A stretch of DNA of 64,000 nt, from IMG/VR virus record IMGVR_UViG_3300044641_009805, positions 214,436-278,435 of that record; one strand, written 5' to 3'. Under the pieces are notes generated by a model. It had not been told where the DNA came from. It did no database searches and worked only from the letters and a program-made list of their open reading frames with translations. Below, piece after piece: positions 50,762 to 58,493 of this stretch; positions within the stretch are counted from its first letter, which is position 1; the number at the start of each line of letters is the position of its first letter. The stretch is from a virus. A program made the position numbers and the translations under genes.

Positions 50762-51472
50762 ATGGACGCTTTGATCTCAAGAATCGAGAAAACTTTTTCT
50801 AACAAAAAAATTCGACCGACTGAAGAATTGTTGGCTTACGCAAAAGCCTGCGATGAATTTGCCATGCATAAATTAACGGATGATGAGCTTCAATCGGCGC
50901 TATGCGAATACTTGGATATGTCTGCGTTGCGTATCCGCGCATTGTCAGAAGTTCTTGATAGAGCAAAAGAACCTGCGTTGTCAGAGATTGTGACGGAATC
51001 AATCAACATGCTCGTGGATTCTTTCATTAGAAAAATGGGCCTTTGTGAAGAAGGGTTTTCTGTCTCTTCTGAAAAAAATGTAAGGCTTTCTTCAGGAATC
51101 TATCGAAAACCAGATGTCGGCATTTGGAAAAATGACAAACTGAAGTTGATTATCGAATGCAAGACCTCTCTAGGACGTCGAAGAAAAGAATGGCAGGACG
51201 ACTTTGAAAAAAGAGTTGTTGAGTTCTCTTCTGTCGGCTTGCCTGCAACTTCTGTCATGCTATTCGTGGGTACTGACACGACGTGGAAAGGATTTCCTTC
51301 TGGTGATAAAAGAATCAATGAAACGTGGTTCTCTCTTTGTCCTGTTGGCACCTGGTATGGAGGAGGAAAAGCAGGTGAGACCACCATGTCTTCTAAACAA
51401 CATTCAAACGTCGTAAAAAAGTTTAAAACTGCAATTTTTTCTTCCATCGTTGAAAAAAGTGAATTTATGTGA
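50762..51472 (+). CDS. PD-(D/E)xK restriction-endonuclease-like protein
   Basis: 236 residues. RKPDVGIWKNDKLKLIIECKTSLG gives the nuclease core PD (117-118) and E-x-K (E132, K134) on adjacent strands, followed by WQDDFEKR. A helical N-terminal domain (DELQSALCEYLDMS) precedes it. Resembles type II restriction-like nucleases; whether it cuts host DNA, and whether the methyltransferase at 5547 protects the phage, is open. Confidence 0.65.
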   Translation: MDALISRIEKTFSNKKIRPTEELLAYAKACDEFAMHKLTDDELQSALCEYLDMSALRIRALSEVLDRAKEPALSEIVTESINMLVDSFIRKMGLCEEGFSVSSEKNVRLSSGIYRKPDVGIWKNDKLKLIIECKTSLGRRRKEWQDDFEKRVVEFSSVGLPATSVMLFVGTDTTWKGFPSGDKRINETWFSLCPVGTWYGGGKAGETTMSSKQHSNVVKKFKTAIFSSIVEKSEFM

Positions 51473-51491
51473 ATAAATTCTATTTGCTAAA

Positions 51492-51692
51492 ATGAAAAAG
51501 CTCAATCAAGTTCTCGTCGAAAGAGATGAATTAAAAGCAAAGTTGAATAACTTAGTAAATCTGTTAAAAGAAGCGACTGAATCCGTGAATGTAGCTATCA
51601 ACGTGGAGTTAGAATATGCAGACTATGATTCAGTCGAAAAATTGAAGGTTTTGAAAAAAAAGATAGAGCTAGAGGTAAAAAATTGCGAGTAG
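51492..51692 (+). CDS. Coiled-coil hypothetical protein
   Basis: 66 residues, heptad-rich (LVERDELKAKLNNLVNLLKEA). Ends overlapping the next gene by 10 nt. Confidence 0.5.
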   Translation: MKKLNQVLVERDELKAKLNNLVNLLKEATESVNVAINVELEYADYDSVEKLKVLKKKIELEVKNCE

Positions 51693-51913
51693 CCACACCA
51701 GTTCCTTTTATTTTCATCGTAGACAAAGATGGAAATGCAGTCGATATTTTTGCTGCAGATTCAAAACTCGATTACATTCATGATATAGTAAGGATCCTTA
51801 ACAAAAATCAAACTGAAGACGCTCCTCATGTTCCTTGGTTGTATAATGGATCTACCATGGCGCCACTGATCTCTTCAGCACCTCTTACAATCATTAACGA
51901 AACGTTACATTAA
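51683..51913 (+). CDS. Small hypothetical protein
   Basis: 76 residues with a TTG start overlapping the preceding gene. FIFIVDKDGNAVDIFAADSKL suggests a beta-alpha unit. No family recognised. Confidence 0.4.
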   Translation: MRVATPVPFIFIVDKDGNAVDIFAADSKLDYIHDIVRILNKNQTEDAPHVPWLYNGSTMAPLISSAPLTIINETLH

Positions 51914-51968
51914 ATTTAAATAGAAAACAAATTCATGTGATTTATTCAGAGGCAAATAATTAAATTAT

Positions 51969-52217
51969 GTGAATCATGATCCGATTGATATCGGAGATAT
52001 AGTCGTATTCAAAAGCGACAATCCTGCTTTTAAAATGGGATATGTTTTATGGGCAGGTCCAGATTATGAAGAAACTTCGCTAGAAGTGAAATCTATCATG
52101 CGCCCAGGCGATATTATGTTAGTGTTGTACTTCAGCAAAGAACGTAATAACGTTTTTTTAATGTTACATGATGGGACCACCGGATGGTCAAAAACTACAG
52201 TATTAGAAAAGCTTTGA
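51969..52217 (+). CDS. KPGDL-family SH3-like protein
   Basis: 82 residues, GTG start. IDIGDIVVFKSDN and a second MRPGDIMLVLYF strand, then DGTTGWSKTTVLEKL match the array pattern (G-D-x-V ... G-W ... L-E-x-L). Unknown function. Confidence 0.5.
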   Translation: MNHDPIDIGDIVVFKSDNPAFKMGYVLWAGPDYEETSLEVKSIMRPGDIMLVLYFSKERNNVFLMLHDGTTGWSKTTVLEKL

Positions 52218-52236
52218 GTAACAGGTGATTGCCGAA

Positions 52237-52476
52237 ATGAAACCTGGAGATCTTGTGATGATAGATCCAATGTGGTTTGGATATGATAATATCCTACCGC
52301 AATGGACAGATTCATTGTTCATCATAATAGACGTTTTCAAAGAAAAAAAGAGAATAGCTGATTACAAGCGAATGATCTGCAAAGTTCTCACACCAGAATG
52401 CACGCTTTGCGAATTTTACGATTATGAATTAGTGCTTGCAGAGACAGAAAATTATAGAAAAAACGTGTTATTATAA
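52237..52476 (+). CDS. KPGDL-family SH3-like protein
   Basis: 79 residues from ATG 52237, MKPGDLVMIDPMWFGYD, then LFIIIDVFKEKK and CKVLTPECTL strands. Clear family member, outside the main array. Confidence 0.6.
   Translation: MKPGDLVMIDPMWFGYDNILPQWTDSLFIIIDVFKEKKRIADYKRMICKVLTPECTLCEFYDYELVLAETENYRKNVLL
52466..52474 (+). promoter_or_regulatory. Extended -10, 5 nt from start
   Basis: TGTTATTAT, 5 nt, ATG 52480. Overlaps the end of the preceding gene. Confidence 0.4.
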
Positions 52477-52479
52477 TAC

Positions 52480-52890
52480 ATGAATCGAACACTGATCGTC
52501 ATGACGATTTTGGCTTTCGGATTTTCTGCTTTTTTTAGGAAGCTAGCTGTTGATAAATTGCATCCTTATTACATGCAGATCATTTCAGCAGGCGTTTATC
52601 TTACTATGGCTCCCGTATGGTACAATTTGGCTCCTAAAAATGCGACTATGGATGCTCAGGGAACTTTTTATGCAATAATCACTACATGCGTGCACGTCTG
52701 TGGCGCTGTCATGTTCGGAATGTTACTAAAATCTTCTAATTCAACAGGATCTCTATCGGTCATGGTGTCAGCGGCTCCCATAGTCACTGTCTTGTTGTCT
52801 ATCATCTTCCTTGAAGAAGAATTCCAACTGAAACATTTCGTTGCGACCTTGTTAACCTTGTCTGGTTTGACGCTTTTTAATATGAAGTAA
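52480..52890 (+). CDS. EamA/DMT-type membrane transporter (half-size)
   Basis: 136 residues, four to five hydrophobic helices (TILAFGFSAFF, IISAGVYLTMAPVW, VMVSAAPIVTVLLSIIFLEEEF, HFVATLLTLSGLTLF). The repeat-half pattern S-x-x-P-I-V-x-x-L-x-x-x-x-L-x-E-E matches DMT/EamA transporters. Small drug or metabolite exporters of this size form dimers. Phage role unknown. Confidence 0.65.
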   Translation: MNRTLIVMTILAFGFSAFFRKLAVDKLHPYYMQIISAGVYLTMAPVWYNLAPKNATMDAQGTFYAIITTCVHVCGAVMFGMLLKSSNSTGSLSVMVSAAPIVTVLLSIIFLEEEFQLKHFVATLLTLSGLTLFNMK

Positions 52891-52931
52891 ATTTGTTTGA
52901 GAATTTTTACGTGCAATTCTCTCGTCGTGGA

Positions 52932-52940
52932 TGATACCAT
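52932..52940 (+). promoter_or_regulatory. Extended -10, 6 nt from start
   Basis: TGATACCAT, 6 nt, ATG 52947. Same 9-mer as at 39191 and 57404. Confidence 0.55.
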
Positions 52941-52946
52941 ACTGAT

Positions 52947-53195
52947 ATGAAGTTCCTCGATGCCTACATTGCAGACATTCCTATGGGTTCCTTGATGTAC
53001 CCAAGTGCGGATGCGCGTAACAATTGCAAGGGTGGAAACTACTACCTCGAGGATCTCATGCGGTTTGTTGGCGATTCAGAGATCTTTCCTGCTGTCGTCA
53101 TCCCAGGAAAGTATGAGACTTTCGTCCAGGTTCTCACACCGACCGGCATCCACACCATGAGCAAATTCTCCATGGTTTCTTACGAGAAAACATGA
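52947..53195 (+). CDS. KPGDL-family SH3-like protein
   Basis: 82 residues, first gene of the dense array. DIPMGSLMYPSADAR at the start, PAVVIPGKYE and FVQVLTPTGIHT strands. GT-rich end SKFSMVSYE is family-like. Overlaps the next gene by 4 nt. Confidence 0.55.
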   Translation: MKFLDAYIADIPMGSLMYPSADARNNCKGGNYYLEDLMRFVGDSEIFPAVVIPGKYETFVQVLTPTGIHTMSKFSMVSYEKT

Positions 53196-53404
53196 AGGTT
53201 CAAGTTGGAGATCTCGTCACCTACGAATGGGCGACCAACCTTTCATTTCATGGGCTGGTTCTCGGTGTCAAGGATTCGTCTGATTTACACGGCAAACATT
53301 CGATCCTATATTCTTTCGAACTGCTAGAAGAAAACGAAAAAAGATTTTGGTACGATGTATGGGAAGGAGTAGACGAGGGCAAGATCATAGTCCATAATCG
53401 ATAG
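53192..53404 (+). CDS. KPGDL-family SH3-like protein
   Basis: 70 residues. MKVQVGDLVTYEWATNLSFH, GLVLGVK, FELLEENEKRFWYDVWE. Coupled to neighbours. Confidence 0.6.
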   Translation: MKVQVGDLVTYEWATNLSFHGLVLGVKDSSDLHGKHSILYSFELLEENEKRFWYDVWEGVDEGKIIVHNR

Positions 53405-53408
53405 CGTC

Positions 53409-53603
53409 ATGAATTCTTTTGCGGTAGGTGATCTGGTCACACTCAACATCCACTCATCATGGATCAAGGGTGACTTGTGCCCTATTTTACTCGTCATAGG
53501 ATTCGGTAAGACTGTCAAACTCAGAAAGCCCACTTGCAAGTTGCTCTTACCAGACGGAACGGTAAAGACGTATTTTAGTCGCCACGTGAAAAAATTACTA
53601 TGA
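53409..53603 (+). CDS. KPGDL-family SH3-like protein
   Basis: 64 residues. MNSFAVGDLVTLNIHSSW, PILLVIGFG, CKLLLPDGTVKTYFSRHV. Next gene starts inside its last codon. Confidence 0.6.
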   Translation: MNSFAVGDLVTLNIHSSWIKGDLCPILLVIGFGKTVKLRKPTCKLLLPDGTVKTYFSRHVKKLL

Positions 53604-53788
53604 AACCAGGTGATTTGGTCATAGGTCGTCAGGAGGGTAGAAAAGGAAAACCTCTCACTGGAATACTCCTATACGAATCTCCCCGAACCAACTGGTGGGG
53701 TGACCAACAACACCGATGGTGGTTCGTCCTGTGTCAGGATGGAATGATCGTGGAAGAGACCGAGAACTACATGGACGTCGTCGAATGA
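53600..53788 (+). CDS. KPGDL-family SH3-like protein
   Basis: 62 residues. MKPGDLVIGRQEGRKG, GILLYES, WFVLCQDG. Archetypal start signature. Confidence 0.65.
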   Translation: MKPGDLVIGRQEGRKGKPLTGILLYESPRTNWWGDQQHRWWFVLCQDGMIVEETENYMDVVE

Positions 53789-53979
53789 AGCGATCACCCA
53801 CGACATGGAGGGAACCTCTCCTTCCCGGTGAACTCGTAAAGTTCTCTGATGAACCTCAGGTTTACGTGGTCATTCGAACCTTCTTCTCCGATCGATTCCT
53901 CGACAACATCGTAGAGGTCCTCACACCCGATGGAAAAACACACCAGTTCTACGAGGACTACATGGATCGAGTCAGGTGA
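53785..53979 (+). CDS. KPGDL-family SH3-like protein
   Basis: 64 residues from ATG 53785 (ATGA overlap). LLPGELVKFSDEPQVYVVIRT, VEVLTPDGKTHQFYEDYM. A longer frame from 53716 is not needed. Confidence 0.6.
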   Translation: MKRSPTTWREPLLPGELVKFSDEPQVYVVIRTFFSDRFLDNIVEVLTPDGKTHQFYEDYMDRVR

Positions 53980-54065
53980 TCACGTTGTCAATCCAGTATC
54001 GATCTTCAAACATATTTATGATTGTCTGCGAATAATTTTGATTTGTTCGCACAGGAGATTTTTTT

Positions 54066-54869
54066 ATGGCCATTAAATTAACAGGATCCGGTGGGTCCAT
54101 CAAATTAACAGGTACAGGTGGAAGTCTAAAGGTTATTCCGTCAGTCGGCGGTGGAGGGACAATAGACCCAGGTTCTTTTCCCGACCTCGTCGCATGGTAT
54201 AAAGCTGGCTCGTTGGCTTTGAGCAATGGTGCAACTGTTACCAACTGGTCCGATGACTCTCCAAATAACAACGACTTGAACAGTTACGAGAGTGCTCCGA
54301 TATACAACTCATCCGACGCCTTATTGAATGGTATGCCTTCAGTGACCTACGATGGCAATGACTCAAATTATCGATCCAATCCCACAGGACTACCAGTTGG
54401 TTCTTCTGCATGCACAGCATACATTGTAGCATATTGGGATGGTGCATCGGGATGTCAGGGATTGTTCGGCTGGGGTGCAAATGCCTATACAGGAAGTAGA
54501 ATTTCTTTCGGGCAGTGCAATGGACTTTTGCAAGCAGAATCACAAGGCATGGGATCGGTCACACGTAGCATCTCAGCTAACACTCCTTTCATTTATTCTT
54601 TTCCGTATGTTGCGGGTGCAAACTATTCGGCATCCACAACATATCTAAACGGAGTTGGTCTCACAGGCGAAATACCAGGGTTCCCAGGGGTTCCAAATAT
54701 AATCAATCCCGTGTCGGAAATTGCGATTGGACGACCGCCTACGGTAGCTGTCGAACGATGGACCGGTGCTGTTGCAGAGGCTCTTATCTTCAACACGACA
54801 CACGATGCTTCTACTCGTCAAAGCATCGAAAATTATCTAGCGAACAAATATGGAATTACGCTAGCATAA
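54066..54869 (+). CDS. Lectin-like (concanavalin/LamG-type) virion or adhesin protein
   Basis: 267 residues. N-terminal Gly-rich repeats (LTGSGGSIKLTGTGGSLK), then a jelly-roll domain with W-x-D-x-S-x-N-x-N-x-L (WSDDSPNNNDL), GMPSVTYDG, and RWTGAVAEALIF ... ENYLANKYGI, as seen in LamG-like phage and bacterial proteins. May bind sugars on the host. CAGGAG and a TGCGAA/TTCGCA hairpin precede ATG 54066. Confidence 0.65.
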   Translation: MAIKLTGSGGSIKLTGTGGSLKVIPSVGGGGTIDPGSFPDLVAWYKAGSLALSNGATVTNWSDDSPNNNDLNSYESAPIYNSSDALLNGMPSVTYDGNDSNYRSNPTGLPVGSSACTAYIVAYWDGASGCQGLFGWGANAYTGSRISFGQCNGLLQAESQGMGSVTRSISANTPFIYSFPYVAGANYSASTTYLNGVGLTGEIPGFPGVPNIINPVSEIAIGRPPTVAVERWTGAVAEALIFNTTHDASTRQSIENYLANKYGITLA

Positions 54870-54954
54870 TTTGCGTATGAATTAATTCAAATTTTCGACC
54901 AGGAATTAAACGCTCCCGGTCGTTTTTCATCCCGTGAAATCCCCTCACATCCCA

Positions 54955-54963
54955 TGATATACT
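54955..54963 (+). promoter_or_regulatory. Extended -10, 6 nt from start
   Basis: TGATATACT (TATACT, 5/6), 6 nt, ATG 54970. Confidence 0.55.
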
Positions 54964-54969
54964 GATCCC

Positions 54970-55221
54970 ATGGACCTCAGGGTTGGCAACATGGTGACCA
55001 CACCAAGCTACGTGGATCTCTGCACCGATCCATCCCTCTATTATTCCTCCACGATCTTCAGCAGGTATCAGCTCGGAATCGTTGTGGAACTCCTGGAGAC
55101 TCCCGACGCCATCGGCCGAGAGCAGATCACCTATGCAAAGGTTCTCTCCTCCACCGGTCACATTGGTTGGTGTGTGGCCCGTTTCCTTATCCCTGCATCC
55201 CAATATCGTCGAGGATCATGA
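54970..55221 (+). CDS. KPGDL-family SH3-like protein
   Basis: 83 residues. MDLRVGNMVTTPSY, LGIVVELLET, AKVLSSTGHIGWCVARFLI. Carries the full G-x-IGW element. Confidence 0.65.
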   Translation: MDLRVGNMVTTPSYVDLCTDPSLYYSSTIFSRYQLGIVVELLETPDAIGREQITYAKVLSSTGHIGWCVARFLIPASQYRRGS

Positions 55222-55424
55222 AACCAGGATCTCTCATCGTAGTCCCTCCGCGTTCATACGTGAATTTCTACCCGGATCTTCGCTATGGAAACTCCACACG
55301 AATCACGGAAAACCAAGCCATGTTGGTACTTCCAGGTTATTCCGATGGTGGTTGGGTAAAGGTTCTCCTGGCGGATCAAAGAATCGGTTACATCTGTGCC
55401 ATCGGCATGAAGGAGGTTCAATAG
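55218..55424 (+). CDS. KPGDL-family SH3-like protein
   Basis: 68 residues. MKPGSLIVVPPRSYV, NQAMLVLPGY, WVKVLLADQRIGYICAIGMKEVQ. Confidence 0.65.
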   Translation: MKPGSLIVVPPRSYVNFYPDLRYGNSTRITENQAMLVLPGYSDGGWVKVLLADQRIGYICAIGMKEVQ

Positions 55425-55624
55425 TGAACCCACCATTCAACCCGGGTTCCATGGTGAAACTCACGAAGTACCGCACCTCACCCTACTACGATCAACCACT
55501 CCTCATCATCGATGTTGAATTCAAGTACACCATGTACTTCTGCCGGTGTCTCGTTCCAACAACAGCCATGGTTCACACCTTCGATTCCAAGGATCTCCAG
55601 GAAATTCACCCATGTATCCAGTAG
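55424..55624 (+). CDS. KPGDL-family SH3-like protein
   Basis: 66 residues with a GTG start at 55424 overlapping the previous TAG. FNPGSMVKLTKYRT, PLLIIDVEF, CRCLVPTTAMVHTFDSKDL. Confidence 0.6.
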   Translation: MNPPFNPGSMVKLTKYRTSPYYDQPLLIIDVEFKYTMYFCRCLVPTTAMVHTFDSKDLQEIHPCIQ

Positions 55625-55821
55625 GAACCTTGATCAGGGTTTGTAACACCGGTGGTGCCATACCCTACATCGAAATCTTCAACAATCGAATCGATTCATC
55701 CCTGGTTATTCCCTATGGTTCACTCGGAATCATAACAGAACAACACTCATACCGTTCCCAGGTGGCATTTCCCAACGCCCACGGGTGGATCCCCAACGAA
55801 TTCCTTGAAATCATTCGGTGA
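55612..55821 (+). CDS. KPGDL-family SH3-like protein
   Basis: 69 residues from ATG 55612. MYPVGTLIRVCNTGG, LGIITEQHSY, FPNAHGWIPNEFLEIIR. Confidence 0.6.
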   Translation: MYPVGTLIRVCNTGGAIPYIEIFNNRIDSSLVIPYGSLGIITEQHSYRSQVAFPNAHGWIPNEFLEIIR

Positions 55822-55854
55822 AAACCCACTAAAAATGTATTAGTATACAACACC

Positions 55855-56142
55855 ATGGCCATCTATCGAGTCTCATTCCTCACCGATCTCCTGGTGGAAT
55901 GTGAAAATGAAAAAGAAGCCGAGATGATCGGATTCAAACACCTCACCGATGAGGTTGATAACCGAGGATCCGAGGTTTTCTCAATCAAACTCCTAGAATC
56001 TCCGGATCAGGTTCGCAGGTGGGAAAGAGGTTCCTTACCATGGAGGGATACCCAACGAGATCTCCGCGGTGAACGTGAAAAACCTGTGGAACAAATCCTC
56101 AGAGAGGCACAAAATGGCAATCTACCAAAAACACCAGGTTGA
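55855..56142 (+). CDS. Small protein of a duplicated gene pair (copy A, first gene)
   Basis: 95 residues: YRVSFLTDLLVECENEKEAE, RGSLPWRDTQRDLRGE. Closely similar to the 59600 gene (YRVTFHTEILVDC; RGSLPWRSTERHLE). Not an SH3 family member; unknown role. Confidence 0.65.
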   Translation: MAIYRVSFLTDLLVECENEKEAEMIGFKHLTDEVDNRGSEVFSIKLLESPDQVRRWERGSLPWRDTQRDLRGEREKPVEQILREAQNGNLPKTPG

Positions 56143-56398
56143 AACATGGATACCCCTGGATGAACACCTAAAAAATCCCGTTAATTTCCCTAGAGGAATT
56201 ACCTCAGGATTTTTGGTGGTATTTACTCCACCTCCCCAGGATGAAAGGTTGTACCCACTTCGCCCCGGAAATCCAATACTTTTCCTAGGTGAAATCCCAG
56301 GGATGAAGGGCCATGGGATCTTCGTGGGGAACGATGGATTGGTTCGATTCGGGTATCACACCCATGATTTTCGGGTTATTCCCATGGAGGAACTGTGA
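56114..56398 (+). CDS. Small protein of a duplicated gene pair (copy A, second gene)
   Basis: 94 residues from ATG 56114. IPLDEHLKNPVNFPRGITSG, FLGEIPGMKGHGIF and HDFRVIPMEEL are nearly the same as in the 59845 protein. Start chosen to match that paralogue. Unknown function. Confidence 0.65.
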   Translation: MAIYQKHQVETWIPLDEHLKNPVNFPRGITSGFLVVFTPPPQDERLYPLRPGNPILFLGEIPGMKGHGIFVGNDGLVRFGYHTHDFRVIPMEEL

Positions 56399-56631
56399 AA
56401 ATCGGTGATCTCTTTCGCAGGAATCGATACCAAACAACCGGTGTATCAATCTTCAGGGAAAACTCCACCCTGGACTTCGATTGGATCGCGTTGGTTCTCA
56501 AAATAACTCCACCGTCCTACTCCACAACCCACTACACCACCATCGAGGCCCTCGTTACACCCGATAACCTGGTGATGAGGGCACTCCTCTTGAATGATGA
56601 GATGGAAGAAATTCTCGAGGTTCTCAGGTGA
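56395..56631 (+). CDS. KPGDL-family SH3-like protein
   Basis: 78 residues, GTG start overlapping the previous stop. MKIGDLFRRNRYQTTG, WIALVLKITPPSY, ALVTPDNLVMRALLL. Confidence 0.6.
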   Translation: MKIGDLFRRNRYQTTGVSIFRENSTLDFDWIALVLKITPPSYSTTHYTTIEALVTPDNLVMRALLLNDEMEEILEVLR

Positions 56632-56867
56632 AAATCGGTTCTTTGATTCGAAACAAACCCACCTCTCCCGGTGAATATCAACACCAACTATTCGATAACG
56701 TTTGTGGTGATTGGTTCGGAATCGTAATCGATTTCATCCCCAAGCACCGTGGTTCCAAGTACAACCAACTCAAGGTTCTCTTCACCTCCCACGGTGGTGT
56801 GATTGGAAAATCCTGGTTGATGGATGGTGAAATCTCGGATGACATAGAGGTTCTCAGTGAAACCTGA
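56628..56867 (+). CDS. KPGDL-family SH3-like protein
   Basis: 79 residues, GTG start. MKIGSLIRNKPTSPGEY, FGIVIDFIPKHRG, LKVLFTSHGGVIGKSWLMD. Confidence 0.6.
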   Translation: MKIGSLIRNKPTSPGEYQHQLFDNVCGDWFGIVIDFIPKHRGSKYNQLKVLFTSHGGVIGKSWLMDGEISDDIEVLSET

Positions 56868-57063
56868 TCCACTTCCCATCGGAACACTTCTCCTACCCAA
56901 CGATTACCAGGTTCGCAACGGAAATCCAACATCAGGATTGATTCTCGAGGTTCTCATCGATGAGAGGTGGAACACGGTTAACTACCTCGTTCACCTATCC
57001 AATGGAATCACCCGTAGAATTGGTGATGATGTTATCCGCGATTTGTTCGAGGTGGTGTTGTGA
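56857..57063 (+). CDS. KPGDL-family SH3-like protein
   Basis: 68 residues, GTG start, 11-nt overlap. PLPIGTLLLPNDYQV, SGLILEVLIDERW, YLVHLSNGITRRIGDDVI. Confidence 0.55.
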   Translation: MKPDPLPIGTLLLPNDYQVRNGNPTSGLILEVLIDERWNTVNYLVHLSNGITRRIGDDVIRDLFEVVL

Positions 57064-57236
57064 AGAGGGGAGATCTGATACGATTTCACATCAATGGTGA
57101 GTTTCCCAACGAAACCCTCGCGGTTATCATCTCCCAGGAAACCAACGGGTGGTTCGATATCATGTGGGCCCACAACGGAACCACATCACGATTCTCTGTT
57201 GATTTCATCTCTCGGATGTTCGAGGTGGTTCATTGA
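57060..57236 (+). CDS. KPGDL-family SH3-like protein (58 residues)
   Basis: GTG start overlapping the previous TGA. Translation begins MKRGDLIRFHINGEFP, then TLAVIISQETNGWF, FDIMWAHNGTTSRFSVDFI. Too short for many callers, but it has the family pattern and exact coupling. Confidence 0.6.
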   Translation: MKRGDLIRFHINGEFPNETLAVIISQETNGWFDIMWAHNGTTSRFSVDFISRMFEVVH

Positions 57237-57406
57237 GCCCCGGTGATCTCGTTATTTTCTACGAAGATCCCAACCTTGTTCTCGAGGTACACAAACACCT
57301 CAACATTGTTATCCTCTTCAACCCCAGGCTCCAAACCATGGATCGTTGGGGATACAATTGGATCAGTAAAAACTTCACCGTGGTGAAAAACCCACATTCC
57401 ACATGA
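57233..57406 (+). CDS. KPGDL-family SH3-like protein (57 residues, TTG start)
   Basis: TTG 57233 overlaps the TGA before it. Translation MSPGDLVIFYEDPNLVLEV, IVILFNPRLQT, WISKNFTVV. Its TGA is also the first bases of the promoter for 57419. Confidence 0.6.
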   Translation: MSPGDLVIFYEDPNLVLEVHKHLNIVILFNPRLQTMDRWGYNWISKNFTVVKNPHST

Positions 57407-57412
57407 TACCAT
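57404..57412 (+). promoter_or_regulatory. Extended -10 fused with a stop codon
   Basis: TGATACCAT, 6 nt, ATG 57419. TGA is the stop codon of the 57233 gene. Confidence 0.55.
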
Positions 57413-57418
57413 ATAACC

Positions 57419-57592
57419 ATGGTTCCTGGTTCCCTTCTCATCTCAATCGAACCTCACCACCATGTTCCACCCGGTATCGCCCTTCTCCTCTCCGAATCCC
57501 CCACCGGAGCATGTGAAATCATGTGGAACAATGGAACCACCTCCATCTACTCCTACTTCTTCCTCAAAAGGAACTTCAAGGTTCTCCAATGA
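57419..57592 (+). CDS. KPGDL-family SH3-like protein (57 residues)
   Basis: MVPGSLLISIEPHHHV, IALLLSESPTG, CEIMWNNGTTSIYSYFFLKRN. Leaderless promoter upstream. Ends in the repeated TTCTCCAATGAAACCCGG junction. Confidence 0.6.
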   Translation: MVPGSLLISIEPHHHVPPGIALLLSESPTGACEIMWNNGTTSIYSYFFLKRNFKVLQ

Positions 57593-57795
57593 AACCCGGT
57601 GATCTGGTTCAAACCAAATACAACATGCACTTCTTCTCCACCGCATCTCGGGTAAACGATCAACTCCCCGATGAACTACTTCACAAAGGAACCACCGGGA
57701 TCATCATCTCTCCTCCCAACGGAACCTGGATCAGGTGGATGGTTAATGGTAGGATTGGTTGGGGAAACTGGAACATGATGGAGGTTCTCCAATGA
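57589..57795 (+). CDS. KPGDL-family SH3-like protein
   Basis: 68 residues from ATG 57589. MKPGDLVQTKYNMHFFS, TGIIISPPNGTW, WMVNGRIGWGNWNMMEVLQ: one of the clearest full-length copies. Confidence 0.7.
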   Translation: MKPGDLVQTKYNMHFFSTASRVNDQLPDELLHKGTTGIIISPPNGTWIRWMVNGRIGWGNWNMMEVLQ

Positions 57796-57980
57796 AACCC
57801 GGTGATCTTCTCTTCATCAAACCTGGTACCCAGGTTCCACCCAACGGCAGGTATTCCCGTGGAATCATTCTGGATTCTCCATCCTCCCACGGTCTCATCA
57901 CCGTTGGGTGGCACGATGGGAAGATCAACAGTGAGATCATCACCAACATCAACCAGTACTACACGGTGATTCCCCAATGA
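57792..57980 (+). CDS. KPGDL-family SH3-like protein
   Basis: 62 residues. MKPGDLLFIKPGTQV, RGIILDSPSS, ITVGWHDGKINSEII. Its start DNA is nearly identical to that at 57589. Confidence 0.7.
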   Translation: MKPGDLLFIKPGTQVPPNGRYSRGIILDSPSSHGLITVGWHDGKINSEIITNINQYYTVIPQ

Positions 57981-58213
57981 AAAACCTCAACAAAGGTGAT
58001 CTCATAATCATCTGTGCTCCTAGCCACTCCTACCCCAACTCCTGGGTTCGAGGCCAGGATCCACACCGATACTCCGTGGATACTCCGGTGATCTACCTCT
58101 CCGAATTCAAGGAGAAGCACGGAGGTAATAACCCTCGGGTCTTCTTCAACGTTCTCACCCCGGATGGGGAACACAACATCTTCTCCGGGTACTGCAAGGA
58201 GGTTCCACAGTGA
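57977..58213 (+). CDS. KPGDL-family SH3-like protein
   Basis: 78 residues. KNLNKGDLIIICAPSHSYP, PVIYLSEFKEKH, FNVLTPDGEHNIFSGYC. Confidence 0.65.
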   Translation: MKNLNKGDLIIICAPSHSYPNSWVRGQDPHRYSVDTPVIYLSEFKEKHGGNNPRVFFNVLTPDGEHNIFSGYCKEVPQ

Positions 58214-58302
58214 TCTTCGGTGTGTTTGGAACCCTTGGGCTCATCCTACTCGCATCGGTACTCATCACGGTGGTGGTATACGGATCCTCCAGGGATGATT
58301 AA
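58210..58302 (+). CDS. 30-residue membrane peptide within the array
   Basis: GTG 58210 (overlaps the previous TGA) to TAA. Translation MIFGVFGTLGLILLASVLIT then VVVYGSSRDD: one transmembrane helix and a charged tail. The exact overlap supports translation; no homologue known to me. Confidence 0.4.
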   Translation: MIFGVFGTLGLILLASVLITVVVYGSSRDD

Positions 58303-58304
58303 CG

Positions 58305-58493
58305 GTGAAACCCGGTTCACTCGTTGGTTGGAAATCCCGATTCCAAATGGATCTTCCCGGTGATGTTGGGATCATCCTCGAACACATCCCCTATGAATTC
58401 CGTGGAAATGATCCGTTCCCCCACTGGAAGGTATTGTTTCCAGAACGTGGAGTTCTTCACTGCCGAGAATCGGATCTCCAGGAGGTTGAGTGA
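58305..58493 (+). CDS. KPGDL-family SH3-like protein
   Basis: 62 residues, GTG start. MKPGSLVGWKSRFQM, VGIILEHIPYEF, WKVLFPERGVLHCRESDLQEVE. Confidence 0.65.
   Translation: MKPGSLVGWKSRFQMDLPGDVGIILEHIPYEFRGNDPFPHWKVLFPERGVLHCRESDLQEVE

Larger units (their letters stand above)
55855..56398 (+). repeat. Duplicated two-gene block, copy A
   Basis: Gene pair 55855/56114 matches pair 59600/59845 in order, size and protein sequence; the two copies are about 3.7 kb apart. Confidence 0.75.

Noticed and set aside
55082-55411. Upstream extension of the 55424 gene
   Set aside because: The long frame from 55082 overlaps two family members; GTG 55424 gives the family N-terminus and a TAGTG overlap.
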